This document shows positions 1 through 9,277 of a stretch of 36,267 nucleotides of DNA, in pieces. The stretch is from positions 1 to 36,267 of the IMG/VR virus record IMGVR_UViG_3300034063_000604. One strand, 5' to 3'. The notes below the pieces were generated by a model that saw nothing but the letters and a program-made list of their open reading frames with translations, was not told where the DNA came from and made no database searches. Source of the stretch: a virus. The position numbers were made by a program, and so were the translations under genes. Numbering within the stretch: the stretch's first letter is position 1; each line of letters starts with the position of its first letter.

Positions 1-3000
1 CAAAAGTTTCTTTTGTTTATCGCAATAGTCAAACATTCAACGTAGGAGAAAAGGTAACATTTGAATCTTCAGGAATTAATGCTATCGTTTCCTCTTGCAG
101 CAAAGGGGACAAAGAAATTACAGACTACTACACTGCTTCCAATGGAATGGAACCAGGATTTTACAATTATGGATTTCTGATTAGAAAGAAAAATTCTCCA
201 ATTCCTTCACGAAGAATGAAAATTGTATATGATCATTTTACGGTGGAATCTTCAGACCGAGGAGACTTCTTTACAGCATCTAGTTATAGTCAAAACGATA
301 GAATTTATCTGACATCTATTAATGGCGTATCATCAAAACAAGATTCTTTAATAGACATAAGACCAAGAGTTTCTAATTATTCTACATCTTCATCTATCTC
401 TCCATTTGATTTTAGTGGAAGAGATTTTACTTCTTCTGGTGCAAGTGTTTCAGATCCATTAGTCAGTGATGAATCATTAATTATATCCTATGAGTTTTAT
501 TTGCCAAGAATTGATTGCCTTTATTTGGATAAAGATGGGAAATTTTTATATCAAAAAGGAACTCCATCACTCAATCCTACTGAACCAAGATCATTGGATG
601 AGTCAATAAAAATTGCAACACTGACACTCCCTGCATATACTTACAGTGCCACTGAAGTAACTATTCAAAAATCAAGCCATAAACGCTATAGAATGTCTGA
701 CATTTCTAAGCTGGAGCAGAGAATTTTTAACGTAGAATACTACACACAACTTTCTTTATTAGAAGCAGATACTTCAAATTTAACTATTGCAGATTCTTCT
801 GGTCTGGATAGATTTAAGTGTGGATTTTTTGTCGATAATTTTAAATCACACAACAGTCATAGTCCTAATCATCCAGATTTTGAGGCATCAATTGATAAAT
901 CTGAAGGAATTTTAAGACCATCCCATTTTACTACAGCACTAGATTTGATGGTCGGTTCAGAATCTTTGATTGGAATTGGCAGCACTGCAAATCCAGATGT
1001 TGATGCAAATTTTGTTACTGATTTGGATGGTGTTAACATCAAAAAATCTGGAAGAATGTTAACTTTAACATACAGTGAAGTTAAAGTTATTGATCAACCA
1101 TTTGCCTCTAGAATTGAAAATGTAAATCCTTTTGCGGTGGTATTTTATCAGGGAACTTTGGAATTGAGTCCTCAATCTGATGTTTGGATTGATCAAAAAC
1201 GAATCTCTGCTTTAACACCAGAAGTTAATGATTTATATGATAAAACAATTAAGGAGTTAGGGGTTAACGAAAAAACAGGATTTGCACCAATAGAATGGAA
1301 CTCTTGGGAGACGTATCATACTTCTGTACAGAAAAGTAATCCTGTTGAAATTCCTGGTACAAGAGAAACAACGGTCAAACGCAATCCTACAGCAGATGAA
1401 CTAAAAGGTGTACCAAATACACGAGTAGCAGATCCAGGTCGTAATGGTCTTACTACTCTTACAAGAACAACGGCAGATTTTACTACAACAGAGACCACCA
1501 CATCCCAACAAGCTAGAAGTGGAATTCAAAGTAAAGTAACCCCAGTAATTGAGTCTGTTGACCTTGGTGATCGTATTGTAAGTAGAGATATAATCCCTTA
1601 CATGAGATCACGAAACATTGAATTCAGAATTAGTAGATTAAAACCAAATACCAGATTTTATGTATTTTTTGATGGTGTTGATGTTACAAAATATTGCACT
1701 CCAAAGTTCATAGAAATTACTATGTACACTGGAAGTACACCATTTAAGATTGGTGAAAAAGTTACTTGTAAGAAAAACATTGATGGAGATAAGAAGCAAG
1801 AGGTAATGACCTTCAGAGTTGCACATCCACAGCATTTGGAAGGAGATTATCGCAAACCAAGTGATAGGATAGGAAATAGTCCATATGATAATAGTAAAAA
1901 ACTTCAAGATAGTTATACTTCAACCAGCACAGTATTAAATGCTGATTTGTTTAGTTTATCTTCACAGATTACACAATTTAATGGATATTTAAATACTGGA
2001 TTTACCCTCAATGGAGTGACTAGCGGAGCTGAGGCAAGAGTTACAAATCAACGATTGGTATCTGATGATGTTGGCGATCTTTATGGTACATTATACATAC
2101 CAGATCCAAATGTAAAAGAAAACCCAAGATGGGAAACAGGATCAAAAACAATAAGATTTACCACAAGTTCAACAAATTCTAAAGTTGGTGGAGTTGTTCA
2201 AAGTTCTGCTGAGGCAAGTTTCTATTCTCAAGGAGAACTTGATACAATTCAACAAACAACTTTAAGTATAAAACTTCCTCTCGTAGAGTCTATTCCAAAA
2301 ATTGATACAAGAACAGTAAAAACTGTCGATAAAACTACACAAAAGGATGCTTTGATTTCTCAATCATCTACAACGTATTATGATCCTTTAGCACAATCTT
2401 TTGCAGTTGACGAAAAAACTGGAATCTTTTGTACTTCAGTTGAGGTTTATTTCAGAACAAAAGATGATAAGTTACCTGTTACAATGCAATTGCGAGAAAT
2501 GAAAGGAGGATTTCCTACTACAACAATTCTTCCTTTCTCTGTAGTAAAGTTAACACCAGATAAAGTCAACATTTCTGAAGATGCATCTAAACCTACAAAA
2601 TTCACTTTTGAAAGTCCTGTTTATTTACAAGGAACAACAGAATATGCTGTGGTTTTAGTAACAATTTCAGATAAGTATGAAGCTTGGATTTCTAGAATGG
2701 GAGAAATTGATATTTCAACTATTAATTTGGAAAATTCAAAGCAAGTTGTTATTTCTTCACAACCTTATCTTGGATCGCTCTTCAAATCTCAAAATGGAGC
2801 AACTTGGGATGCAAGTCAATTGGAAGACTTAAAAATGAAGGTCTATAAGGCACAATTTGTAAGTCAACCAGGAATTGTAAGATTCTACAATCCAGAGTTG
2901 CATAAAGGTAATAATCAACTTGCTAAATTAGCAAAAAATCCAATTAGAACTAACTCAAAAAGAGCAATTGTTGGATTGGGAACTACATTCTCTAACGTTG

Positions 3001-4898
3001 ATGTTGTTCCTGGCGTTAAAATTAGTCAACAAAATAACACAACAGCAACTGCAACTCTAATATTGACTGCAGGAACAGTTGCTACAGGTTCAACTTCATT
3101 AACAATTACAAATGCTGGAGTCGGATACACTCCTTATTCTGGATCTGCTACTTATTATGATGTTCCTTTAGATCCACTAGAGTTTACTAGTTGGAGACAA
3201 GATCAAGGAAGTGGACTCGTTGGTATCGTTACCATTACCGATGGACGAGTTAGTGGCGTCACAGTAACAAGTGGAGGTAAAAACTTTAGTGTTGGTAATG
3301 TTGTTGGTATTTCAACAATTGGTGATGGAAATGGAAGATTTGCACAATTTACTGTTGGGATTATTTCTGCTACTAATGCATTAGTTGTTAAAGATATTCA
3401 AGGACAGTTTACTGTTGGTGTGAATACTGTTACGTTCACAGATCCAGATACTTTGGTCACATCTCCAATTGTATCTGGTGGTGTAATAAATGAGATTAGT
3501 TATAGTCCAACATTTGATGGATTACACTTCCGTGTCAATCATAGAGCTCATGCAATGAATTCGTTTGCAAATTTTGTAGAAATTTCAAGTGTTGATTCTG
3601 ATGTTTCTCCAACCAGACTTTCCGATGATTATGCTCAAAATTCTACAGATAGTATTAACGTTGTCAGCACTGCAAACTTTAGTTCTTTTGAAGGAGTGGG
3701 AGTTGGAACAACAAATCCAGGATATATTCAAATTGATGATGAAATCATCAGATATACAGGAACTACTGCTACCAGTTTAACTGGAATTACTCGCTCCATT
3801 GATTCCACACCAAAAGCATCTTATGACCAAAATGATAGCGTTTTTAAATATGAATTTAAAGGCGTTTCATTGAGAAGAATTAATAAAGTTCATAATAAAA
3901 CATTGGTTACAATACCAGGAGAAGATTACCTTGATGAAGGATATCTGTTAAAAACAGAAGGTCTTGATCATTATTATTTAAAAGTTGACATGTCATCCAA
4001 TGGTACAAACAGATCAAGTGGAGTAGGTTTCCCTAAACTGTTCTTCAAGGAAACGAGTTATGGTGGAGGAAATAGTGTTTATGCCTCTCAAAACATTCAG
4101 TTTGAAACATTAACACCAAACATTCAAACAATGCTTCCATCTGGAACATCTATTTCAGGAAGAGTTAGAACAATTAGTGCAACCAGTATTGGTGGAAATG
4201 AAGAATCATTCATAGATCAAGGATTCCAGGAAATTAGTTTAAATAGTCAAAATTCATTTGATACACCAAGAATGATTGCATCAAGAGTTAATGAAGATTA
4301 TTATCTTACTAATCTTCCCGCCAATAAATCATTTACTCTTGAGGTATTAATGAATTCTGACAATAGAAATTTATCTCCAGTCATAGATCTTGATCGCGTA
4401 AGTATGGTAACTACTACCAATAGAATAAATGTACCATTTTCTAGTGTAGATTCTTGGAAAACTCATCCTGCTCCATCTAAAACTGGAAAAGATCCTTGTA
4501 TTGCAACTTATGTTAGCAAAGTTGTTGAACTTGAAAATCCAGCAACTTCATTGAAAGTTCTTTTTGCTGCCTTTAGAAATCTCGATAATGACATCAGAGT
4601 TTTTTATAAGATTATTAGAGTTGGAGCAACTCAAAATGTAACAAGTGAAAAATTTGTTCCTTTTCCTGGTTATGGAAATATAAATAGTGATGGAAATGTA
4701 ATTTTAATCGAAGAAAGCACTGGTCTTCCAGATGATAAAGTTATTCCTAGTAGAACAACTACAGAATTTAAAGAATTCACGTACACAGCAAATCCTTTAC
4801 CAAAATTCACTAAGTTCCAAATTAAAATTGACATGACTTCAACAAATCAGGCGATCGTACCAAAAATTAAAGATCTGAGAGCAATTGCATTAGCGTGA
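1..4898 (+). CDS. Giant virion structural protein (tail/baseplate-associated), 5' truncated
   Basis: The reading frame is open from base 3 to the stop at 4896-4898 (about 1631 residues visible), so the gene starts outside the window; the ATG at 147 is only an internal Met. The protein is Ser/Thr/Asn-rich and beta-type throughout. Landmarks are a conserved DPLAQSF segment near base 2380, followed by a sandwich-like domain to about 2860. A glycine-rich segment with GVGYTP lies near 3118, and a module with YIQIDDEIIRYTG lies near 3650-3850. It sits directly upstream of the neck genes, where cyanomyoviruses carry very large tail or baseplate structural ORFs. I do not recognise a specific T4 counterpart; a gp10- or fibre-like role is possible. 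The virion location is an inference from composition and position. Confidence 0.8.
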   Translation, partial: KVSFVYRNSQTFNVGEKVTFESSGINAIVSSCSKGDKEITDYYTASNGMEPGFYNYGFLIRKKNSPIPSRRMKIVYDHFTVESSDRGDFFTASSYSQNDRIYLTSINGVSSKQDSLIDIRPRVSNYSTSSSISPFDFSGRDFTSSGASVSDPLVSDESLIISYEFYLPRIDCLYLDKDGKFLYQKGTPSLNPTEPRSLDESIKIATLTLPAYTYSATEVTIQKSSHKRYRMSDISKLEQRIFNVEYYTQLSLLEADTSNLTIADSSGLDRFKCGFFVDNFKSHNSHSPNHPDFEASIDKSEGILRPSHFTTALDLMVGSESLIGIGSTANPDVDANFVTDLDGVNIKKSGRMLTLTYSEVKVIDQPFASRIENVNPFAVVFYQGTLELSPQSDVWIDQKRISALTPEVNDLYDKTIKELGVNEKTGFAPIEWNSWETYHTSVQKSNPVEIPGTRETTVKRNPTADELKGVPNTRVADPGRNGLTTLTRTTADFTTTETTTSQQARSGIQSKVTPVIESVDLGDRIVSRDIIPYMRSRNIEFRISRLKPNTRFYVFFDGVDVTKYCTPKFIEITMYTGSTPFKIGEKVTCKKNIDGDKKQEVMTFRVAHPQHLEGDYRKPSDRIGNSPYDNSKKLQDSYTSTSTVLNADLFSLSSQITQFNGYLNTGFTLNGVTSGAEARVTNQRLVSDDVGDLYGTLYIPDPNVKENPRWETGSKTIRFTTSSTNSKVGGVVQSSAEASFYSQGELDTIQQTTLSIKLPLVESIPKIDTRTVKTVDKTTQKDALISQSSTTYYDPLAQSFAVDEKTGIFCTSVEVYFRTKDDKLPVTMQLREMKGGFPTTTILPFSVVKLTPDKVNISEDASKPTKFTFESPVYLQGTTEYAVVLVTISDKYEAWISRMGEIDISTINLENSKQVVISSQPYLGSLFKSQNGATWDASQLEDLKMKVYKAQFVSQPGIVRFYNPELHKGNNQLAKLAKNPIRTNSKRAIVGLGTTFSNVDVVPGVKISQQNNTTATATLILTAGTVATGSTSLTITNAGVGYTPYSGSATYYDVPLDPLEFTSWRQDQGSGLVGIVTITDGRVSGVTVTSGGKNFSVGNVVGISTIGDGNGRFAQFTVGIISATNALVVKDIQGQFTVGVNTVTFTDPDTLVTSPIVSGGVINEISYSPTFDGLHFRVNHRAHAMNSFANFVEISSVDSDVSPTRLSDDYAQNSTDSINVVSTANFSSFEGVGVGTTNPGYIQIDDEIIRYTGTTATSLTGITRSIDSTPKASYDQNDSVFKYEFKGVSLRRINKVHNKTLVTIPGEDYLDEGYLLKTEGLDHYYLKVDMSSNGTNRSSGVGFPKLFFKETSYGGGNSVYASQNIQFETLTPNIQTMLPSGTSISGRVRTISATSIGGNEESFIDQGFQEISLNSQNSFDTPRMIASRVNEDYYLTNLPANKSFTLEVLMNSDNRNLSPVIDLDRVSMVTTTNRINVPFSSVDSWKTHPAPSKTGKDPCIATYVSKVVELENPATSLKVLFAAFRNLDNDIRVFYKIIRVGATQNVTSEKFVPFPGYGNINSDGNVILIEESTGLPDDKVIPSRTTTEFKEFTYTANPLPKFTKFQIKIDMTSTNQAIVPKIKDLRAIALA

Positions 4899-5149
4899 TG
4901 AGTGAACTTATACCAGTTGAAGGAAAAATAGGATTATTTAGAGATCCTCAAAGTAATGCTATCGTAAATAAAAACAAAGTGGAATATCAATCTTACATAG
5001 AAAGAAAAAAAATTACAGAGTCCAAAGAGAAGAAAATTGAAAATGTCCAAAGTGATGTTTCTTCTCTTAAGGACGAGGTGAATAAAGTAAAAGATGATTT
5101 AAATGAAATTAAAAATTTGCTTCAATGCCTAGTCAATCAGAATAAATAA
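4898..5149 (+). CDS. Small coiled-coil virion-associated protein (83 aa)
   Basis: ATG at 4898 overlaps the upstream stop as TGATG, indicating translational coupling; a GTG one codon earlier (4895) is an alternative. The first 30 residues contain a conserved-looking segment (LIPVEGKIGLFRDP). From about residue 33 the protein is a charged heptad-like helix rich in Lys, Glu, Asp and Val, ending in LLQCLVNQ, consistent with a coiled coil. Small proteins of this type precede gp13 in cyanomyoviruses. A structural or assembly role is inferred from position only. Confidence 0.75.
   Translation: MSELIPVEGKIGLFRDPQSNAIVNKNKVEYQSYIERKKITESKEKKIENVQSDVSSLKDEVNKVKDDLNEIKNLLQCLVNQNK
5141..5148 (+). promoter_or_regulatory. 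Possible late promoter -10 box upstream of gp13
   Basis: AATAAATA differs from the T4 late box TATAAATA at one position and overlaps the stop of the upstream gene. It lies only 10 bases before the gp13 ATG, leaving almost no leader, so it may be a chance match in AT-rich sequence. Confidence 0.25.
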
Positions 5150-5157
5150 TTCAAAAA

Positions 5158-5991
5158 ATGGCACAACCAAGTAGTAAGACAGAACTAATACAGTATGCCA
5201 AGAGACAACTTGGTTATCCAGTACTAGAAGTTAATGTAGCTGACGAACAATTTGATGATCTTTTGGATGATGCTCTCCAATATTTCCAAGAGAGACACTT
5301 TGATGGTGTTGAACTGATGTATTTGAAATATGCTCTTACTGAAGCAGATGTTGCAAGAGGTAGAGGATCAGGGAGTGCTGGAATTACTACTACTACAGCA
5401 ACATCGACAATAGTTGGAACTGCTACAACATTTAACTTTTTAGAAAATTCTAATTACATTGAAATCCCACCAACAGTTATTGGAATTAATAGAATTTTTA
5501 AAGTTGATACCAGCACAGTTTCAGATGGTTTGTTTAACATTAGATATCAATTATTCCTGAATGATCTTTACTATTTCAGTTCTGTTGATCTACTACATTA
5601 TTCGATGGTCAAAACATACTTATCTGACATCGAATTTTTATTGACCCCAGAAAAGCAAATTAGATTTAATAAAAGACAAGACAGACTTTACATTGACACT
5701 GATTGGGAAAGATTGAAGGCAGGAGATTTTATTGTTATAGAATGTTATAGGATTTTAGATCCTACAAATTATGCAAGAGTTTATAATGATTCTTTCTTAA
5801 AGAGATACTTTACTGCATTAGTAAAGAGACAATGGGGGCAAAATTTGATCAAATTTAATAATGTAGCACTTCCTGGTGGAGTAACACTTAATGGTAGACA
5901 AATCTATGAAGATGGTCAGAGAGAATTGGATGCAATACAAGAAAAAATGTCTTCCACTTATGAACTTCCACCTCTCGACATGATTGGATAA
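5158..5991 (+). CDS. gp13: gp13-like neck protein
   Basis: This 277-residue protein matches the T4 gp13 family in length (309 in T4) and position, immediately before gp14. The N-terminus has the typical helical segment (LIQYAKRQLGYP, then DEQFDDLLDDALQYFQERH), followed by a Thr-rich loop at about residues 74-90 and a beta/alpha region. The C-terminus ends with YELPPLDMIG. In T4, gp13 and gp14 form the neck that closes the portal after packaging and provides the tail attachment site. It starts at ATG 5158, eight bases after the previous stop, without a clear Shine-Dalgarno sequence. Confidence 0.88.
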   Translation: MAQPSSKTELIQYAKRQLGYPVLEVNVADEQFDDLLDDALQYFQERHFDGVELMYLKYALTEADVARGRGSGSAGITTTTATSTIVGTATTFNFLENSNYIEIPPTVIGINRIFKVDTSTVSDGLFNIRYQLFLNDLYYFSSVDLLHYSMVKTYLSDIEFLLTPEKQIRFNKRQDRLYIDTDWERLKAGDFIVIECYRILDPTNYARVYNDSFLKRYFTALVKRQWGQNLIKFNNVALPGGVTLNGRQIYEDGQRELDAIQEKMSSTYELPPLDMIG

Positions 5992-5997
5992 TCACTT

Positions 5998-7356
5998 ATG
6001 TTAAATCCATTTTTTACTCAAGGAAGTTCTGGGGAACAAGGTTTAATTCAAGATCTTGTTAATGAGCAAATTAAAATGTATGGTATTGAGTGTTATTACA
6101 TTCCAAGGAAATTTGTCACAACCTCCAAAGTTATTGAAGAAGTAATTCAATCAACATTTGATCAGGCATTTCCTCTTGAAGCATATGTCAATACTTACGA
6201 TGGATTTTCTGGGCAAGGTGACATTCTTTCAAAATTTGGATTAGTCCAAAAGGATGAACTTGTTCTTACAATTTCAAGAGAAAGATTTGAGAGTCAAATA
6301 GGACCTTTTCTTCAAGAAAGTATAGAAAAATATGTTCGAGTAAGACCAAAAGAAGGTGACATTGTTTATTTTCCATTGTCAAAGAACTTCTTTGAAATTA
6401 AGTTCGTAGAGCATGAAAAACCTTTTTATCAATTAGGAAAACTTTATACTTACGAACTTAAGTGCGAACTCTTTGAGTATGAGGATGAATTGGTAGATAC
6501 TGGAAACGATGAAATTGATTCTGTAGTGGAAAAAGAAGGATATAATGCAAGAATTATTCTTGCAGGAATTGGTGATACTGCTATCGCATTTACTGGAATT
6601 GTGGATGGAGCAATTCAATCTATGTTTGTTGAATATGAAGGATATGGTTACACATCTACCCCCATCGTATCAATAAGTACAGCACCATCTGGTGGAATTA
6701 ACGCTTCTGCAGTTGCAATTACGACAAGCAAATCAGGAATTACCACATCATCTTCAATCTACAAAGTTTTTGTGGTAAATCCAGGAAGAGGATATTTGGG
6801 GATTCCAACTGTGACTGTTTCTGGACCAGGAATCGTGACCGCAAAAATTTCATCTCAAGGATCAATTGGTATTGTAACAATTACTAATGAGGGACAAAGT
6901 TACTTTAGTGTTCCATCAATTACATTCTCTTCTCCAAATGTTGGAAATGGTATTACAGCAACTGCAGAAGCTGTTGTAAGTTCTGCTGGAACGATTAGTC
7001 AGATTAGAGTTACAAATACTGGATTTGGTTATACAGAAGCTCCAACAATTACGATTGCACCTCCAAATCTAATTGCTACAGGAACTTTCACATTAGGTGA
7101 AAAAATTGTTGGATCATCTTCAAGTGTAACAGCAAGAGTCAGAACTTGGGATGAATCAACTTCAACATTAGACATTTCAATCATAACTGATCATAAATTG
7201 AGTGTAGGAGAGCAGATAGTTGGTCAAGAATCTGGAGCAACTTATGTAATTAAGAGTATCAGTTACAATGATCCTTCAGAAGGAAATGATGACATTGAAG
7301 CAGAGGCAGATTTAATTTTGGACTTTTCAGAATCTAATCCATTTGGAACTTACTAA
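5998..7356 (+). CDS. gp14: gp14-like neck protein with repeat-containing C-terminal extension
   Basis: Residues 1-165 look like the gp14 neck protein core: N-terminal LNPFFTQGSSGEQGLIQDL, then YGIECYYIPRKFV and RVRPKEGDIVYFPLSKNFFEIKFVE. The protein has 452 residues, against 256 for T4 gp14. The extra length is beta-rich and has at least four copies of a G-x-G-Y-x-x-x-P-x-[IV]-x-[IV] motif at residues 216-227, 263-277, 299-313 and 342-356. A GEKIVG...TARV segment follows at 367-381. The core joins gp13 in the head-neck; the extension probably projects from the particle. It starts six bases after gp13. Confidence 0.86.
   Translation: MLNPFFTQGSSGEQGLIQDLVNEQIKMYGIECYYIPRKFVTTSKVIEEVIQSTFDQAFPLEAYVNTYDGFSGQGDILSKFGLVQKDELVLTISRERFESQIGPFLQESIEKYVRVRPKEGDIVYFPLSKNFFEIKFVEHEKPFYQLGKLYTYELKCELFEYEDELVDTGNDEIDSVVEKEGYNARIILAGIGDTAIAFTGIVDGAIQSMFVEYEGYGYTSTPIVSISTAPSGGINASAVAITTSKSGITTSSSIYKVFVVNPGRGYLGIPTVTVSGPGIVTAKISSQGSIGIVTITNEGQSYFSVPSITFSSPNVGNGITATAEAVVSSAGTISQIRVTNTGFGYTEAPTITIAPPNLIATGTFTLGEKIVGSSSSVTARVRTWDESTSTLDISIITDHKLSVGEQIVGQESGATYVIKSISYNDPSEGNDDIEAEADLILDFSESNPFGTY
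6643..7065 (+). repeat. Four degenerate GxGYxxxPxVxI protein repeats inside gp14
   Basis: The encoded units are YGYTSTPIVSIS, GRGYLGIPTVTVSGP, GQSYFSVPSITFSSP and GFGYTEAPTITIAPP, spaced about 36-47 residues apart. They are diverged at DNA level, so this is an old protein repeat rather than recent DNA duplication. Confidence 0.75.
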
Positions 7357-7359
7357 ATA
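7352..7359 (+). promoter_or_regulatory. Late promoter -10 box (ACTAAATA) before gp15
   Basis: ACTAAATA lies 19 bases before the gp15 ATG and overlaps the end of gp14. The same octamer recurs at 20421-20428, also upstream of a virion gene, supporting CTAAATA as a variant of the T4 late box in this phage. Confidence 0.5.
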
Positions 7360-7377
7360 GTAAAAAAATGTTTTGAA

Positions 7378-8436
7378 ATGGATACATATTTTTATCATCA
7401 AATAATCAGAAAAACCGTTATTGGTTTTGGAACATTATTCAATAACATCAGAGTCAAACACTCTGATGCGAATGGGGGTGGTGTAAGTATGTTAAAGGTG
7501 CCATTATCATACGCACCAACACAAAAGTTTTTAGCAAGATCGAGACAAGAATCTTTAAACAAAAAAGTGGAAGTTAATGTGCCAAGAATGTCATTTGAGA
7601 TGACTGGCATTTCTTATGATCCATCAAGAAAAACAAGCGTTACTCAAACTTTTAAATCATTTCCAACATCAGATGGAAAGTTATTGAAAAAGGTTTACAT
7701 GCCTGTTCCATATAATCTTTCATTTGAATTGAATTTATATTCAAAATTAAATGATGATGCTCTACAAGTTATTGAACAAATTTTACCATTTTTCCAACCA
7801 TCACTCAACATCACAATTGATTTGATTTCTTCCATAGGAGAAAAGAAAGATGTACCTGTGGTTCTGGAAAGCATTTCTCAAACAGATGATTATGAGGGGG
7901 ATTTTGAATCCAGAAGAACTATCATTTATACTTTAAGATTTACTGCAAAAACACATCTTTTCGGTCCAGTATCGGATACTACAGATGGTCTTATCAAGAA
8001 AGTTATTGTCGATAATTACGCATCGACTGACGTTAAAACTGCTCAAAGATCTTATCGTTATACTGTTACCCCTAGAGCAATTAAAGATTATAATGATGAC
8101 AATACAACCGTATTGGATGGTTCTATCAATACAGTAGTAGGAAAAGTTTCTGTTTCGGATGCATCATCACTTACTGCTGAATCTAGAATTAGAATAGATG
8201 AAGAGACGATGTACATCAAGTCTATTGAAGAAAATGTCTTGTATGTGATCAGAGGTTATGATGGTACTACTATTCAAAGTCATGAACATGCTGCATCAAT
8301 CGACATTCTCAATTCTCTTGATGATGCATTAGTAGAACCAGAAGATGATTTTGGATTCAACGAAACTACAGTTTTTTATGACATTGGTGGTGAATTTGTT
8401 CCAGAACAATCTACTGGTAGAGATCCAATTGTATAA
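7378..8436 (+). CDS. gp15: gp15-like tail sheath stabiliser / tail terminator
   Basis: The protein has clear gp15 features: N-terminal YFYHQIIRK...GTLFNNIRVKH, then VPLSYAPTQKFLARS, then IEQILPFFQPSLNITID. These are co-linear with T4 gp15 (TLMGDLFSNIQIKR, VPITYASKEHF, VEQILPYFQPHFNTTM as I recall them). In T4 it caps the finished tail and joins it to the neck. At 352 residues it is about 80 longer than T4 gp15. Residues 255-311 form an extra module with IRIDEETMYI and VIRGYDGT that resembles a segment of the giant protein at 3650-3850. It starts at ATG 7378 downstream of a late-type box. Confidence 0.88.
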   Translation: MDTYFYHQIIRKTVIGFGTLFNNIRVKHSDANGGGVSMLKVPLSYAPTQKFLARSRQESLNKKVEVNVPRMSFEMTGISYDPSRKTSVTQTFKSFPTSDGKLLKKVYMPVPYNLSFELNLYSKLNDDALQVIEQILPFFQPSLNITIDLISSIGEKKDVPVVLESISQTDDYEGDFESRRTIIYTLRFTAKTHLFGPVSDTTDGLIKKVIVDNYASTDVKTAQRSYRYTVTPRAIKDYNDDNTTVLDGSINTVVGKVSVSDASSLTAESRIRIDEETMYIKSIEENVLYVIRGYDGTTIQSHEHAASIDILNSLDDALVEPEDDFGFNETTVFYDIGGEFVPEQSTGRDPIV

Positions 8437-8438
8437 TT

Positions 8439-8891
8439 ATGACAAATTCAAAAAAACTCAAAAAGACAGATCCAATTGGAGATTCTTTAGGAATTGAGTC
8501 TCAGATTATTTCTGTTGATGCTACTTCCGTAACTGAGTTGGTTTCTAATTCTACAGACTCACCAAAAGAATCTATTGACGTAGATCAAATTCAAAAAGAT
8601 TATGAGTATAGTAGAGGAAATTTATATTCGTTGGTGGAAAAGGGGCAAGAAGCAATTAATGGTATTTTAGAATTAGCACAAGAAAGTGATAGTCCTAGAG
8701 CTTATGAAGTTGCTGGTCAATTAATTAAAAGCGTAGCTGATACTACAGATAAATTAATTGATCTGCAGAAAAAAATGAAAGATTTATATGAAAATCAGCC
8801 CAAGGGTCCGACTAATGTTACGAATGCTTTGTTTGTTGGATCAACTACCGAACTATCAAAATTACTTAAGAACAATAATTTAAATAAATAG
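8439..8891 (+). CDS. gp16: gp16-like small terminase subunit
   Basis: The protein has 150 residues (T4 gp16 has 164). The central region (EYSRGNLYSLVEKGQEAING to about KMKDLYE, residues 48-117) is almost wholly alpha-helical with coiled-coil character, like the oligomerising core of T4-type small terminases. It sits two bases after gp15, at the T4-conserved position. It recognises concatemeric DNA and stimulates the large-subunit ATPase. Unlike in T4, its gene does not abut gene 17; three genes lie between them. Confidence 0.82.
   Translation: MTNSKKLKKTDPIGDSLGIESQIISVDATSVTELVSNSTDSPKESIDVDQIQKDYEYSRGNLYSLVEKGQEAINGILELAQESDSPRAYEVAGQLIKSVADTTDKLIDLQKKMKDLYENQPKGPTNVTNALFVGSTTELSKLLKNNNLNK
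8883..8890 (+). promoter_or_regulatory. Possible late promoter box (AATAAATA)
   Basis: One mismatch to TATAAATA, at the very end of gp16, 22 bases before the GTG of the next gene; the spacing matches other late boxes in this window. Confidence 0.4.
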
Positions 8892-8911
8892 TATCAAAAG
8901 TCTTTTAAAAA

Positions 8912-9277
8912 GTGGCAAATACTAACATAACATTTGACTCTGGAACAGGAAATCCTTTTCCTGTAAATTTGACCATTTATACTGGTGTTGACTTTTTTTA
9001 TACTTTTAATCCAAAAACATCGAGTAATGGATCCTATGATTTTACTGATTATTCAGGATCTTGCCAAATAAAAAAACATCCAACAGCAACTTCTGGAATT
9101 GTTACTTGTTCGGTTTCTTTTCCAGGATTATCTAGAATACAAATTTCTTTAGGATCTACGGAAACAAAGTTATTAACTGAAGGTAGACATGTTTATGATG
9201 TCAATGTATCTGTTGGTGGATCATTTTTTAAAGTTGTGACAGGAACTGCTATGGTGAGAACGGGAGTCTCAAGTTAA
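8912..9277 (+). CDS. Small beta-rich hypothetical protein (121 aa), probable virion protein
   Basis: The start is GTG at 8912; no upstream in-frame ATG fits. The sequence is Ser/Thr/Gly-rich with alternating hydrophobic residues (VNLTIYTGVDFFYTF, SRIQISLGSTETK, RHVYDVNVSVGG), consistent with an all-beta, Ig-like or head-decoration fold. It follows a late-type box and directly abuts the next gene (stop at 9275-9277, ATG at 9278). No family is assigned; a structural role is inferred from composition and late-gene context. Confidence 0.7.
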   Translation: MANTNITFDSGTGNPFPVNLTIYTGVDFFYTFNPKTSSNGSYDFTDYSGSCQIKKHPTATSGIVTCSVSFPGLSRIQISLGSTETKLLTEGRHVYDVNVSVGGSFFKVVTGTAMVRTGVSS

